Below are positions 1 to 10,559 of a DNA stretch of 64,000 bases, piece after piece; position 1 is the stretch's first letter, and the number at the start of each line of letters is the position of its first letter. Where the stretch lies: NCBI GenBank assembly GCA_022113835.1, contig JAILWY010000020.1, positions 682,001 through 746,000 on the forward strand, in the 5' to 3' direction. The notes beneath the pieces are model-generated. The model worked only from the letters and a program-made list of their open reading frames with translations. It made no database searches and was not told the DNA's origin. This stretch comes from Atopsyche davidsoni (lineage: Eukaryota; Arthropoda; Insecta; Trichoptera; Hydrobiosidae). Made by a program: the position numbers and the translations under genes.

Positions 1-692
1 CGTAGAAATCTGATATACCTTACATGAAATTGAGTATAAACATCAGCTGATTTTCATTTTAATTCGATAAGGCTTTATAGATTGTGGATTGAACGTCAAT
101 CAACTGCGTATTTATTTACCTATACCTATACTATTTACCTATGACTCGTTAGCATAATTGGATAATGCACCGGCCATGTAAGCTTGGGGAAACATATTAA
201 GGCTTTATAGATTAATCATAATCTTTATTTAATCAAACCTGCCATGGATAGTCCTGTGTTGATATTTTAAGTCTAAGTGTACATCATATGAGTTTATTAC
301 CGAATATGTATTTAATAATACTTATTTTTTCTCAATGGCTTGCTTGCATGTTTACCAAGTAATCATGTTTGAATCCGGATCCGGCAAAAAGTTAAATCGG
401 TTTTTTTTTTAAAATATAAAATGAATTTTTCTCATTGCCTCATGTGTGAAAAAATTACCTGCATATTGTAAAAAAAAAAAACACTTTTCCGGAGACAAAT
501 CAAGCCTCGATTTCCTACTTTAATTGAGAAGTGCGGTTTGAAATTTCTTGCGGTCGGATGTCTTTCACTAACGGAATAGAGATAAAACAATAATAATTTC
601 ACAAAATAAAGCAATTCAAAGTTCCAACCCTCTGCTGTTTTTAAGTCTGCGCACTGTTTAAGAAGCCTGTTTCTTAAACTGCCTTTCTCTAG
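1..692. other. AT-rich non-coding DNA with a SINE fragment
   Basis: No coding signal is seen. The only recognisable element is the tRNA-like SINE piece at about 86-195 (separate entry). The stretch just before 693 (positions 671-692) is pyrimidine-rich and ends in AG, which is why 693 is considered as a possible exon start. Confidence 0.5.
86..195 (+). repeat. tRNA-derived SINE fragment, + orientation
   Basis: It begins with a 17-base word, GGATTGAACGTCAATCA, found inverted at about 3161-3177. It contains an A-box/D-arm-like stretch (GTTAGCATAATTGGATAATG) followed by CACCGGCCATGTAA, which recurs on the - strand near 3002 and 4866. Compared with the copy at 2990-3177, about 100 bases of the middle are missing. 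The tRNA origin is inferred from the D-arm-like and, in the 4832 copy, T-arm-like boxes. Confidence 0.5.
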
Positions 693-833
693 TGTTCCCC
701 TTCAACCCCCGTGAGTTACAAGGGTGGTTTCGGGGGTGGTCCTACCCTGTCGGGAGCTGATAACACCGTGAAAGCCTTCCTGAGGTCCCTCGGAGGGAGA
801 GATTACCCATTCCGCGTGCATACAATGTATTCT
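693..833 (+). CDS. Candidate internal exon, unknown protein
   Basis: The 141-base block is far more GC-rich than its surroundings and open in one frame. It is preceded by a pyrimidine tract ending CTAG (acceptor AG at 691-692) and followed by GTAAAC (donor at 834), so it would be a phase-0 exon of 47 codons. The predicted peptide has a Gly-rich start (VSYKGGFGGGPTL) and then a possible helix (ADNTVKAFLRSLGG). I recognise no family. It lies about 20 kb upstream of the clear gene, whose first coding exon has its own ATG after an in-frame stop, so it may belong to another gene or isoform. A second GT at 827 is a weaker alternative donor. Confidence 0.38.
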
Positions 834-1505
834 GTAAACTTACAGGCGTCTTATTTTATTCAATTTATTTCAAACTCACTTTCCGTAAAATATTTTATTT
901 AAATAATTTGAAAAGTTTTAGACACCATCTTTGTCATTTGATAATATATTTTTTTATTAAAAATTTAATGAAAAATAGCAATTAATGTGTTTAATGAATA
1001 ACCATTTTTAGACAGCTCTCTTTGGGATATATTACGTTTTTAGAAGAATTACCTTTACGGCTATCGCGCTCTAGCACTTTGTCCAATGGAACTACTGTGG
1101 CACCATATCTGAGCAATAATTTATATATATATATTATATTGAAGTACAAAACCGTCATATTTGGACATCTTTAAACCTAAATAATTCTTCGTCAGTAGTA
1201 GTACAAATCGAGATCTTGCTCAGTTGCAAAGTAAATTAATAGCATCCAGTAAAGGTGTGGAGCGAATTACAATTATATCAAGAAAATTATATCAAATTTC
1301 TCGTAGTTACATAAAAAAAATATTAAATATCTAATCCTGTATTTTTCATATTATAATATATATAATATTGTTATAAATTATTAATTAAACACACCGACTA
1401 CACAGTCATATAAAATCATTATTAAAATCAATTATGATAAATGAGTGAGAGTTGATTTTGGTTTATAGTTACGAATTTGATAAATATTATGATGGGATAG
1501 AAGGT
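834..1505. other. AT-rich non-coding stretch, nothing recognised
   Basis: Long A/T runs and short TATATA tracts. No convincing frame, RNA gene or transposon end is seen. Confidence 0.5.
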
Positions 1506-1509
1506 GTTG

Positions 1510-1600
1510 AAGAACCAGGGAGCCATCACACTATTTTCCCCTTGAAAAAACCATGAACAGCATGAGTATATGCTCAGCGAAATGCTCGCAAATGATGATG
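1510..1600 (-). repeat. Fragment of SINE-like family M, inverted
   Basis: On the - strand this reads as the middle of the family copied at 2221, 28371 and 55667: a word with GAGCATATACTCATG, then TTCATGGTTTTTT and GGGGAAAATAGTG. Only about 90 bases remain. Confidence 0.6.
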
Positions 1601-1990
1601 GGATAAATGTCAATTGACGATCTCGAATATACGTCGTATTTGTAATAAACACCATAAATTATTAAAAAAATATTTTATGGTATTTTATGGTACATCTTGC
1701 AAAACCAGCTGCAGCCCCTATTACTTTCAGGATGCTGAATTTCATGGGAGAGGGGGTGGGGGTGGGCTTTTTCAGCTCCACGTGCAGAAGTTCGCAGAAG
1801 AAGCTAATGGCGTAATTAATATGTGTTTCCTTTTTCGCTGATTAGCTGAAATTTACGACTTCAGATTGCGCGCTTTTGTTGTCGCTCGCAATGGCCGCCC
1901 GGGAGCTCAAATTAAAAAAGAAACAGCGCGGCCATTTTCCTTTTAATGCGATAATTTTGTCTCGAAGGCTCCGCTTAAGGAATAAATAAA

Positions 1991-2082
1991 GGCAACACTT
2001 GAAGTATATATAATACAAAGCTGATGGCCCTGGCAACACTTGAAGTATATATAATACAAAACTGATGGCCCTGGCAACACTT
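1991..2082. repeat. 41-bp direct tandem repeat, about 2.2 copies
   Basis: GGCAACACTTGAAGTATATA starts at 1991 and again at 2032, with a third partial start at 2073. The two full units differ at about one position. No function is apparent. Confidence 0.85.
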
Positions 2083-2220
2083 GTTTGAATATCTTATTAT
2101 TTTTTTTTAATTTTATGCTTTAATTTGGATAAAATTATATTATATTATCAACGAAATGTTTACTGAAAATATTTAAACGACTTACAGCTTATTATAGATA
2201 AGCTTAAAAAATTCTTTTTT

Positions 2221-2506
2221 GACCTCTCCTCAGAGAAGGTTGGTGATCATTTCAGTGAGCATATACTCATGGTGAACCAGTGTTCATGGTTTTTTATGGG
2301 GAAAATAGTGTAATGGGTCCTTTTACACAGCAGTTTTAAATTAGAACCTGCCCAATAGCATTATTATTATTTTTTTCCCTACAAAGCTCTGGCGTTAAGA
2401 TCTGATACTCATTTTGCGGTAGAAACAATAGTAGAGCACATTCCTCTACAATCATTCCAAGTCTACTACTCCATTACCGATCCTTTACACATGCTCAGGG
2501 TACAGA
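2221..2506 (+). repeat. SINE-like family M, longest copy
   Basis: About 285 bases shared, with divergence, with 28371-28640 and 55667-55925. Landmarks in order are CTCCTCAGAG, GAGCATATACTCATG, CAGTGTTCATGGTTTT, CCCTACAAAGCTCTGGCGTT, GATCTGATACTC and CCATTACCGATCCTTTACA. No long reading frame and no terminal inverted repeats are seen, so a SINE or the 3' end of a LINE is more likely than a DNA transposon. The class is an inference. Confidence 0.7.
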
Positions 2507-2655
2507 ATGGCAGCCACGCACAAGCAACATAATGAGGAAAGCGTGGATCTTTTAGAATAGTTTAAAAAAATATATTTAATAATAATAATATTTAGCTTGT
2601 CTACACAGATCAAAATAAAAATATTTTTACGCTTACATGTATATTGTGTATTTTA

Positions 2656-3412
2656 TTGAGAAATTCAATATTTTTGACAGAGAGTACTTGGTGGAATTCC
2701 ATTTTAATATTTTTGAGTAAAATACATGAGTGATTTTCCAGATGTTCGTTTTTATTTGTGACCGGTTTCGCCAACCTTTCACGTTGGCATTATCATTATA
2801 TAAAATCTTAGGCTTATTATTATATAAAATCTCACTCTGTTTGATAATGCCAACGTGAAAGGTCGGCGAAACCGGTCACAAATAAAAACGAACACGTGGA
2901 AAATCACTCAAGTATGCTAATATGCTTAGGCACATTAGTTCATACATAGATGATTTAAAGAAACTCTCAGAAAAATATCATCGTGATTTGTGTGGTTTAC
3001 ATGGCCGGTGTACTGACCCTTGTACTAACAAATCACTTCCGTATATCGAGAATTTTTAACAATCATACTCTACATATGAACCAATGTGCCCAGGCCAACC
3101 AATATTTAGTGATTTGCAAGCATTGGACTTTTTGAACAAAGTAACAATATACGCATCTGATTGACGTTCAATCCAAAAAATAATACATCAAGTATTTTAA
3201 TATTTTTGAATAAAATACTTGAGTGATTTTCCACATTTTTGTTTTATTAGTGACCGGTTTCGCCAACCTTTCACGTTGGCATTATCAAACAGAATGGTTG
3301 GCGAAACCGGTCACTAATAAAAAAAAAATGTGGAAAATCACTCAAGTATTTTATTCAAAAATATTAAAATGGAATTCCACCAAGTACTCTCTGTCAAAAA
3401 TATTGAATTCCT
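2656..3412. mobile_element. Nested foldback element with hammerhead-like motifs
   Basis: Two compact palindromes lie inside a larger one. The first has arms of about 69 bases at 2728-2796 and 2842-2910. The second spans about 3191-3370 with only a short loop. The outer arms pair 2656-2720 (with ATATTTTTGACAGAGAGTAC) with 3361-3412. All arms carry the same words: TGAGTGATTTTCCA, GTGACCGGTTTCGCCAAC and the reverse complement. Isolated arm fragments occur at 8680-8760 and 31780-31810. A SINE copy (2990-3177) sits between the two palindromes. No transposase frame is present. Confidence 0.75.
2990..3177 (-). repeat. tRNA-derived SINE copy, - orientation
   Basis: Shares several blocks in order with 4832-5005: ACATGGCCGGTG, CTAACAAATCAC or CCAACAAATCAC, TTTTTAACAATCAT, then a GACTTGCAA-type block and GACTTTT. 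It ends in TTGACGTTCAATCC, matching inverted sequence near position 90. It lies inside the nested foldback, so it inserted there or was mobilised with it. Confidence 0.6.
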
Positions 3413-3549
3413 TTCAAGTATTTTACTCAAAAATATTTTATTTACATATTTTTGTAAATATCGCTAAAATTAAAATGTAGCATATGCTACCACGACCTTG
3501 TTGGTGTTTGAAGATAAGAAACGGAAACTGAGAATATTTTCAGGAAAGT

Positions 3550-3855
3550 ACTGAAAATCAATAGCACCTTGTGGCGGGTTTCACTGTGACTCGAGTTGCG
3601 CTGCTGCTGGGCGAGGAGGGCTGGGAGGCTCCCCGGCAGACGCACGTGGTCTCCAACCCCAACGAGAATTCAGCGAAGGCTCTATTCTCACCCCGATCAC
3701 GTAGGGGCGGGAAATTCCGACGGGGAGGCTGCACGCTGCACGCCGTACAACTACCTGAAGGCGTATTGCGGTTTACGCGTCTTTGTCTGGAAATCAGCAT
3801 CCCTTGTAGTTTTGCTGCATGCCATTATTATATTCTACATTAACTTTAATAATAG
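3550..3855. other. GC-rich stretch, possible coding relic
   Basis: About 300 bases are clearly GC-richer than the flanks. On the + strand from 3571 one frame stays open for about 90 codons (it contains GEEGWEAPRQTHVVSNPNEN), and another frame from 3596 is also open, so the openness partly reflects GC content. No convincing acceptor precedes it and no family is recognised. It directly abuts the probable solo LTR at 3856. It may be an exon fragment, a promoter-proximal CpG region or transposon sequence. Confidence 0.2.
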
Positions 3856-4176
3856 TGTTACGGTCCAGCAGTAAGTTTGAAAAACGAACACCATAAACAA
3901 AGGGACTCTGGAAGGATCGAGCGACCATCGATTAGAAGCGCCGATACGCGGTCTTAGAGAAGCGAGGAGTGCGCCTCGCGCGAGCTCCCGAATGTTGGAG
4001 ATGCAAGGGGGGAAGCCATTTTGTAATTAGTGTCAAACAGGGCTTCGGTTTGTCTGCACTCATAACAATGTTAATATAAATATATAATGTGGAAATAAAT
4101 ACTCTGTACGTAGATAAATAAATATAACCTGAGTTGACATAAATAAGCGTTTAAATGTGAACCCCGGCACGTTACA
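3856..4176 (+). mobile_element. Probable solo LTR of a retrotransposon
   Basis: The segment starts TGTTACGG and ends CACGTTACA. Read inward from both ends, TGTTACG and TGTAACG match at 6 of 7 bases, and it has the TG...CA termini of LTRs. The flanks ATAG and ATAC would be a 4-bp target duplication with one mismatch. The interior has a GC-rich first half and AATAAA signals near 4095-4125, the layout expected of U3, then R with a polyadenylation signal. At 321 bp it is an ordinary size for insect LTRs. No internal region is attached, so it would be a recombination remnant. Confidence 0.55.
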
Positions 4177-4245
4177 ATACGAAGCTATTTATCTACCAAT
4201 TGTATTGTTTTCTATATTTAAATTTAATTCAATAATTGATAATGA

Positions 4246-4831
4246 TTAAGGCAGTTGCTCCCAGCCTTTTAATTGCCTCTGGTGAATTTCCATTACGTGG
4301 CGAAATCGTGTCATTTAATTAATTTAATTGTCACTTTATTTTTCTATATCGAAAGTTGATTTTTTTACAGAGTATTAAAAAAACTATAAATTATATTTAT
4401 ATATTTTTTATTATTTAATTAACGTCCATTTTCAGGGTACAATTAAACCTTGAAGATGTTGAAAAATTGGATAAAATGATGACTTTTCAAAACCAATGTT
4501 TGTTAAAAAATTTTTTTTTTTTTATTTTTACATTAATAAGGCGCACATGGTTTATATTTATTCTTTTAATTCCAATTGAAAAAAAGACTTTTAAATGTTT
4601 AGGATTCTTGGAAAATGTATCGGACGAATCTCCAAATTCCTACACTTCAATCGGAAAAACACATATTTATCATATTAATAGTAAATTTATAAGAAATAAA
4701 AATATATTTTGTTCGGAAGAAGGGATGTACTAAACTTTTTACATTTAAATATTTTTGATTGGTGCAGTTGATTTTTCATAAAACGGACTAGAAAATGATC
4801 AAAAAACTCAATTATGGGACCTAGACCCTTA
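4246..4831 (+). mobile_element. TTAA-flanked element family R3, copy A
   Basis: About 580 bases shared in colinear order with 30554-31132 and 39372-39936. Landmarks are GCGAAATCGTGTCATTTAAT, CGAAAGTTGATTTTTTTACA, CAAATTCCTACACTTCAATC and ACGGACTAGAAAATGATC. It starts at TTAA and ends CCCTTAG, where the other copies end CCCTTAA, so the right TTAA is off by one base. TTAA borders are typical of the piggyBac superfamily. There is no transposase frame, so the element is non-autonomous. Confidence 0.7.
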
Positions 4832-5005
4832 GTGTGGGATTTGAATCCAAAGCCCCAAGATTACATGGCCGGTGCATTAACAATTATACCAACAAATCAC
4901 TAGTACTAGGCAAGAACTTTTTAACAATCATATTCTATAAATGATACAACGTACTTATTATGCCAATTAAATATTGTGTGACTTGCAATACTAGACTTTT
5001 AACAC
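4832..5005 (-). repeat. tRNA-derived SINE copy with B box
   Basis: On the - strand a B-box/T-loop-like word (GGATTCAAATCCCA) lies downstream of an A-box/D-arm-like region (TTGGTATAATTGTTAATGCA), the spacing and order of a tRNA-type Pol III promoter. The rest aligns in blocks with 2990-3177. It directly abuts copy A of family R3. Confidence 0.6.
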
Positions 5006-6400
5006 AAAGTACTGAGTGAAGCATTTTTAAAGTCTATTTAATTAAGCCAATACACGCACTTGTTAAATATATAATTGATTTTTGTGATAATATTTGTATA
5101 TATGTGATGATATTTTTCTAAGAGTTTCTTTAATCAATTTTCATCATTATCAATCAATCAAACCTGTATAGGCAAAATCGTACTTCCTGTGAGAACGTCT
5201 TCACAAAAACCAATTATATATTGATTTATTAATACATCAAACGACTACAAACATTTACGCAAAAACCATTCGGAATAAAAGGTTACATGACTTTTTCAAG
5301 TACTTCAAAATATGAAAGCGCTCACAAGCATTGAAACGTTTAACAAAATATAGGGTACTACAAATTAAGCCGGCTATTATAATATTTTAATAAATATGTA
5401 ATTGAGATTTTTAATTAAGGTTGTATATTTTCTACGTCATCTGTAGAATCAAACGAAGTTCACGAAATCCGATTCATAGAATGAACTTTTCGAGTGCGCT
5501 TTCGACTTAGCAGTCTCAAAGCTACCCCTAATACGGGGGGTGGTAACTTCATTAGGCACTCTACTGATAGTATAGAGGTGAACCTCCGGACGAGGGGGTT
5601 GGAACCCTTGCATGAGGAGCAAAAAATATCACAAAGACTTAGTTTAAAAATCAGAGATAAATTTCAGTGACAGTTGCTGTAAAAAACCTTTACTTGGGCA
5701 ATTCTAAAAAGGGTTTTATATGTACAAATCTTTTCCGGTAAAATATTCAGGATGTTTTTATTTTTTTTTTACCAGTGGAAAAAATCGAAGCTTGGGTAAT
5801 CTGCTTGAATAGCCAATAAACCATACTATTCTGTATATGTAGAAAATCGCAAAAGTAAAAGGCAGATTTGCATTTTTTTTTTGAGGGTTCAAAGGAAACT
5901 TTGATTAGTTTAATTAGGGACTAGAAGATATATTTTGAGCACTTTCTGTTTTGTTAATGAGCCATTTAACTTAGGCTGTAAATGTTCATTGAAAATTACC
6001 AAAAAATTTCCACATTTCATCGAACAGTAAATCGAATGCTAAACCCTCTTTTCAGCCATTGAATTTTTCAGTAATAGATGCAAAGTATTTCCGCTCGTCC
6101 ACTTCCCCCTTTGAACCGCTCGATTAGTTACCTGTGCTGCAAACAAACCCAGTCTGTTGTGAATAAACCAATGATCATAATTAAAAACAACAACAAAAAA
6201 CACACACAATACGTATCGACACGTGCAATATCAATACAAATCACCTTCGACCGAACTGAAAGACAAAAGTAGCCACAAACAAAAAATATTCGTAGTCTAC
6301 TAGTCAAACGATTTTTTTTTATTTTCTACTCAAATATAATTTACGATATGTTGTTTTATACAAAAATCAATAAAATACTATTCAAAATTATATATATATA
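5006..6400. other. AT-rich non-coding DNA
   Basis: No exon with splice signals or RNA gene is seen. Positions 5105-5140 match 2949-2986 in inverted orientation, so the SINE/foldback composite has a further relic here. Around 5535-5620 there is a short GC-rich patch without a frame. Confidence 0.45.
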
Positions 6401-6404
6401 TATT

Positions 6405-6625
6405 CGCGAAGACCGGTGCGCGACATTTCGGAGCGCCGCAGGTCCCCTTTCTCAAGCGACGCCGCTGCGCAGACGCGCAGGCGGAATTGCAAATCCATAT
6501 GCACGCAACCCTCTTCCGCCGGATGTCAGCTCGCGGAGGCTGCCGCGCGGCCAGTGGTCCGGAAAATAGAGCCTTCGCCGGATGCCCCGATGCTTGGGCA
6601 GGCGATCGACTGGAAAATTTCACAA
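6405..6625. other. GC- and CpG-rich island
   Basis: A sharp GC-rich block in AT-rich surroundings with many CpG dinucleotides. Open frames exist on both strands but look like GC-driven chance. It could be promoter-associated or part of a GC-rich transposon. No TATA or clear initiator is seen. Confidence 0.3.
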
Positions 6626-7337
6626 CGGCGGAATGGCTAAACTTGTAATACTCCACACTTATCCCCGGCTGGTTAAAGTCAGATCACTCCATATTTAACT
6701 AGCATTATGTATAGCCGAACGGCTAGATGATTACAATTTAAAATCTTATAAATACCTTCTTGAATTTTGATATCACTGTAATACGAGAGGCGTAGAGGTT
6801 TGTGTTTTTTGTGACGATTCGCTCGCGGTACTAGGACCATTTTCAGAGGTCCTGAGTTATACCATGGATCCCTGAAGATGCTCCCAGTAGTATCAATTTA
6901 AGTAGTCTCACTTGTAGATTCATCGATGATGATTAAAACCAGGCTGTGTTTCGGTAAATGCATATTTTTCAGCCCCAATTACCATAAGTAAAGTAGCCCC
7001 AAGCATTACGTAGCAAAGTAACGCCCCGAGAGCCGCCTTGTAGACTCATAAATATCCCATGCGGCTGAGTGTCACTATACCGGGGCTTAACACTTACGGT
7101 CCAGACTGCAGCTGCACCCGAAGTGTTAAAATTACACCTATCAGGTGGAAAAATTTATGCAAACATGGCGACACGTGTACAACACTGAATTCCACTGCAG
7201 ACGTTTCCATTAGAATTGGCTCAGCGGTTAGAACCTTGTCTCTTACGGTCGCATACAATATCGCATTTCAACCGAGTGTTGTTTCGCAATGCAAACATAG
7301 TGTTTTTTTTTTTTATTGACACGTCGCAAATGATGGC

Positions 7338-7418
7338 CAGGGGTCGACGCACCGCCGGCTGGCCCGCTAATTAGTCTGCCCCGCAGGCGGCTCGGGGGCC
7401 GGCGGTTGAGCGCCCCTG
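7338..7418. repeat. GC-rich imperfect hairpin, possible transposon relic
   Basis: CAGGGG (7338-7343) pairs with CCCCTG (7413-7418), and internally CCGCCGGC pairs with GCCGGCGG, with unequal loops between the stems. CAGGGG ends resemble hAT termini, but no matching 8-bp flanks are seen. Confidence 0.45.
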
Positions 7419-7429
7419 CCGCAATTACG

Positions 7430-8670
7430 GCGGCGTTATCGCGCGCTAGGGGAAAGTGTACCGAGCCTGGGATCGGCAACAATCTATCCAAAGCATTAAA
7501 AATATTTTTAACATATATTATTAACCATTCTAATGTGAACACCGATTTGTATATACTTTGAAAAAAAAAAAAAAAATTTATAATTAAAAAAATATATAAT
7601 CGATCAACCGTAATAAGAGAATTGATAAACAATAAAAATTGCAAAAAAATAAACAAAAAATAAACAAAAAAAAAACCAGTGTGTCTACACCGCAAGAATA
7701 CTTCGGTTCGCTCTTTGTCTGTGGTTTTTCTGTCGATGTTTTTTGTCTATTCCCAAAGAGCGTTCCGATTTTGAATTTTTTCGCCCGTTTGACAGCTGAG
7801 ATTTTGTTTGCAATTTTTCTCTGAGATTTTTTATATTATTTCATCTGCCTGCATCTAAACTAAACTAAACTAATTTATTACTTAATTATACATCGTTTAT
7901 TATATTATTAATATATTTTATAGCTACTAGTGGTCAATTGTTTTCTCTTAATGATTTTTCTGTTGTTATCAAATTGTTGTGTATATTAAATATAAAAGTA
8001 ATCGATTTACACAACTATTAAAATTTCTTATACATTCTTTGAATAAATATGTTATTAATTGTATACACAAATAATCTGTTAAAATACAAATTTATCAAGT
8101 GAGCATTGGTTGGAAAATGTTTACAAATATATTTACTGTTATTCAGTGTATTTCCTGTTTTTTTTTAAAATATTTTTTAATAATATTTTGAAATTTTTCC
8201 TTGCCCCGTGAATTGGTTTTCGCCGCCGCCCCGCGTGTCCCGGTAAATATTTGCACGTTAATTTTTACCTCCGTGCACAATAGAACCACTTCCCTTTCCG
8301 GGGGTGAGATGGGGCTGCTATTATACCTGTGGTTCAAAAAATAATCAACCCTCTACCTAACCTAACCCCAATCGTTCTTTTCAGCTCTCAATATAACGCC
8401 TATTAGTTAGCGCACCAATGTGCCGAAGGCTCTAGTTAGAACTGTTTTTTTTTTATAGATTCTATATATATCAAAGTTATTCATTTTTTATACATTTCTA
8501 TTTATACAAGTCGAAAGAATACTGTCTATATATTTTATTTTCTAATAAAGTTTCATGTTTGAGCTATCAATTAAATTTTTTCAGGTAATACAGCTCTTAC
8601 CAGTCATATTTACGAAATTACTGAGCTTTGCTAAAATAGTGACTAATATTTAGATACTTTTTATTTTCAT
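7430..8670. other. AT-rich stretch, no gene seen
   Basis: Poly-A and poly-T runs. A 150-codon - strand frame at 7243-7695 is largely homopolymer-derived Phe and is not credited. CTACCTAACCTAACCCC near 8351 is a short TTAGG-type word. Confidence 0.5.
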
Positions 8671-8679
8671 AATATTATA

Positions 8680-8760
8680 CATGAAACCGGTCACCAATAA
8701 AAATTAACGTGTGGAAAAATTACTCAAGTGTTTTATTTAAAATATTGAAATGGATTTATT
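8680..8760 (+). repeat. Fragment of foldback family arm
   Basis: GAAACCGGTCACCAATAAAA, GTGGAAAAATTACTCAAGTG and a block resembling AAAATATTGAAATGG follow the order of the right arm at 2870-2915 and 3308-3370. Confidence 0.6.
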
Positions 8761-8910
8761 CTCTGTTATAATTTCAAAAAAGATAAATACTCATAAAAAA
8801 TTTTTATATATAAAACAATATATCTCGAATCTAAAAAGCCTCTCGATCATGTCTCGGTATTATCTTAAACGACTATGTTTTTGAAATTTTGAAAATACGA
8901 TTTTTTTTTT

Positions 8911-8934
8911 AATTGGTCGGTTGGGGAACCACTG
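8911..8934 (-). mobile_element. Isolated hAT-type terminus
   Basis: GGTTGGGGAACCACTG ends at 8934. Read inward on the - strand it begins CAGTGGTTCCCCAACC, the usual form of hAT terminal repeats. No partner end or duplicated 8-mer was found nearby. Confidence 0.4.
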
Positions 8935-8959
8935 AGCTAGGCGATGGCGAAGTTTATTG

Positions 8960-10220
8960 CGCGTGTATTATAATTTTATTGTTTTGACCCATATCGCATC
9001 AGCCCCTGCCTCCCCCGGCGCGACACCAGCGAGTCGCGTGCTTCGGCCACATCGAAGATTTCGCGTATGGCATTGAAATGCTTATCTTTTTCATCAGCGA
9101 AATATAACTTAAATATATTATTTTTTAACATTCTTCGCGTTATTTACGAGGCGGATCGAGAATCGCGTGGGAGGAAAGAATTTCTTCATATCGTGTCTGC
9201 AGTTAATCAACTTTGCACGGAATATTATTTTTTTTAATAAATTATTAGCTTGGTTAAAATTTATTTTTCTAATAGAATTTTACTTATAAATTTAAAAAAC
9301 GTCGGAAGTTTCATAACACCCCTGAACGCAGTGTTTCTTAAAACATTTTTATTCAAAAATTATACAACCTTATCGCGGTTCAGAAGTGAGGCAAGGTTTT
9401 TTTTTTTTTTTCTATTAGTAGAATTTTACCCCACAACTATAAGACAGCAAGCTTCGTTAATAATTATTCAAATTAATCCAATTAGGACTTGGAAGAATAT
9501 TGGCTGATCTTAATGGGCGTTTAAGCTGGAATAAGGGTAGATATTTTAGTTAAACGAAGCTTGAATATATATGTATAATATGTATATTATTATATATCAG
9601 TGGCTACGGTCCATACAAGTAGAATACCAATAAAATATATATTTATATAAAATAATATTACTAGTTATAAAAATAATAGGTCAGGGGTTAATTTCATATT
9701 TTTAATAAAGTAATATAAAAATTTCACAGTTATTATCATGGCCAGTAAAAAATATAATTTAAAATGTTAGTGTTGTACTAAAACACGGCTTTCGCTGTAC
9801 AATCAGTCATAAAGGTTAATTAATGACATTGTAAAACAGTCTAAGCGTATGTTTGCGTTAAGATCATAATCGCGTGGCAAGCATGATAGAGATCTGTCCT
9901 TGTGTAGTGAGAAATCCCTATGACTCATGTCGGGCCGAGCTCGGGGGAAGAATGTCGTAAGTCGTAAAGGCGAAGGTGTGAAATACCAGGCTTTATTGCG
10001 CATTGTTATAAGGCTCATTGTGGGCGACGGTTGATTGAGTGGCGAGCGTCGATTAATTTTATTTACCCTTATAAAAAGTGTTGCTTGGACAACGTAACAG
10101 AGAAAGCGCGAACGTTTTTATTTTATGCAGTATATTTTATATTATTTAAAAAAAATTATATTAATGCGTATTTTTGTAAAGATTTTGCTTTATTCAATTT
10201 CTAGTAACATAATAAAAACG
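8960..10220. other. AT-rich stretch, no gene seen
   Basis: No exon-like block is seen. A 71-codon - strand frame at 9803-10018 lacks splice or family support. Confidence 0.45.
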
Positions 10221-10224
10221 GATT

Positions 10225-10550
10225 AATTTTTTTTACTCTATTTAAATTTTTTGTGCGTATTTTTTAATACGCTCTGTTTGCCTGCGTAGAAAAGGCGCAT
10301 TTTGACACAAAAAGCACGAAATCTCGCTATAAATTTAAACCCGCCCGTATTAAGCAGACATTGACGTATCACGTTCACTTATTTTAATACGCACAAAAAG
10401 TTTTTGCGCACAAAAAAAATAAATCGCAAAAAATAAATCGCACGCCACTGGTGAGGTGTGACGTCGCTCGCGCACTCGACGCGCCCACGTATCGCCGTCT
10501 CTCTCTAACGCAGTGCTCCGTGTGAGTGCGAGCGAGAAGAAATACGCATT
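10225..10550. mobile_element. Probable MITE relic, CAGTGGCG family
   Basis: AATACGCACAAAAAG near 10386 is inverted relative to TTTTGTGCGTATT near 10245. GCACGCCACTGG at about 10440-10451 is a terminus-like word also seen near 28105, 30246 and 44570. It is followed by a GC-rich section with GTCGCTCGCGCACTC and, inverted, GAGTGCGAGCGAG. The pattern suggests a non-autonomous DNA transposon; its borders are not defined. Confidence 0.4.
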
Positions 10551-10559
10551 ATTTTGGGG

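Noticed and set aside
7243..7695. 150-codon - strand frame
   Set aside because: Much of it is Phe/Ile from poly-A/T runs joined to a GC-rich hairpin; no domain and no splice support.
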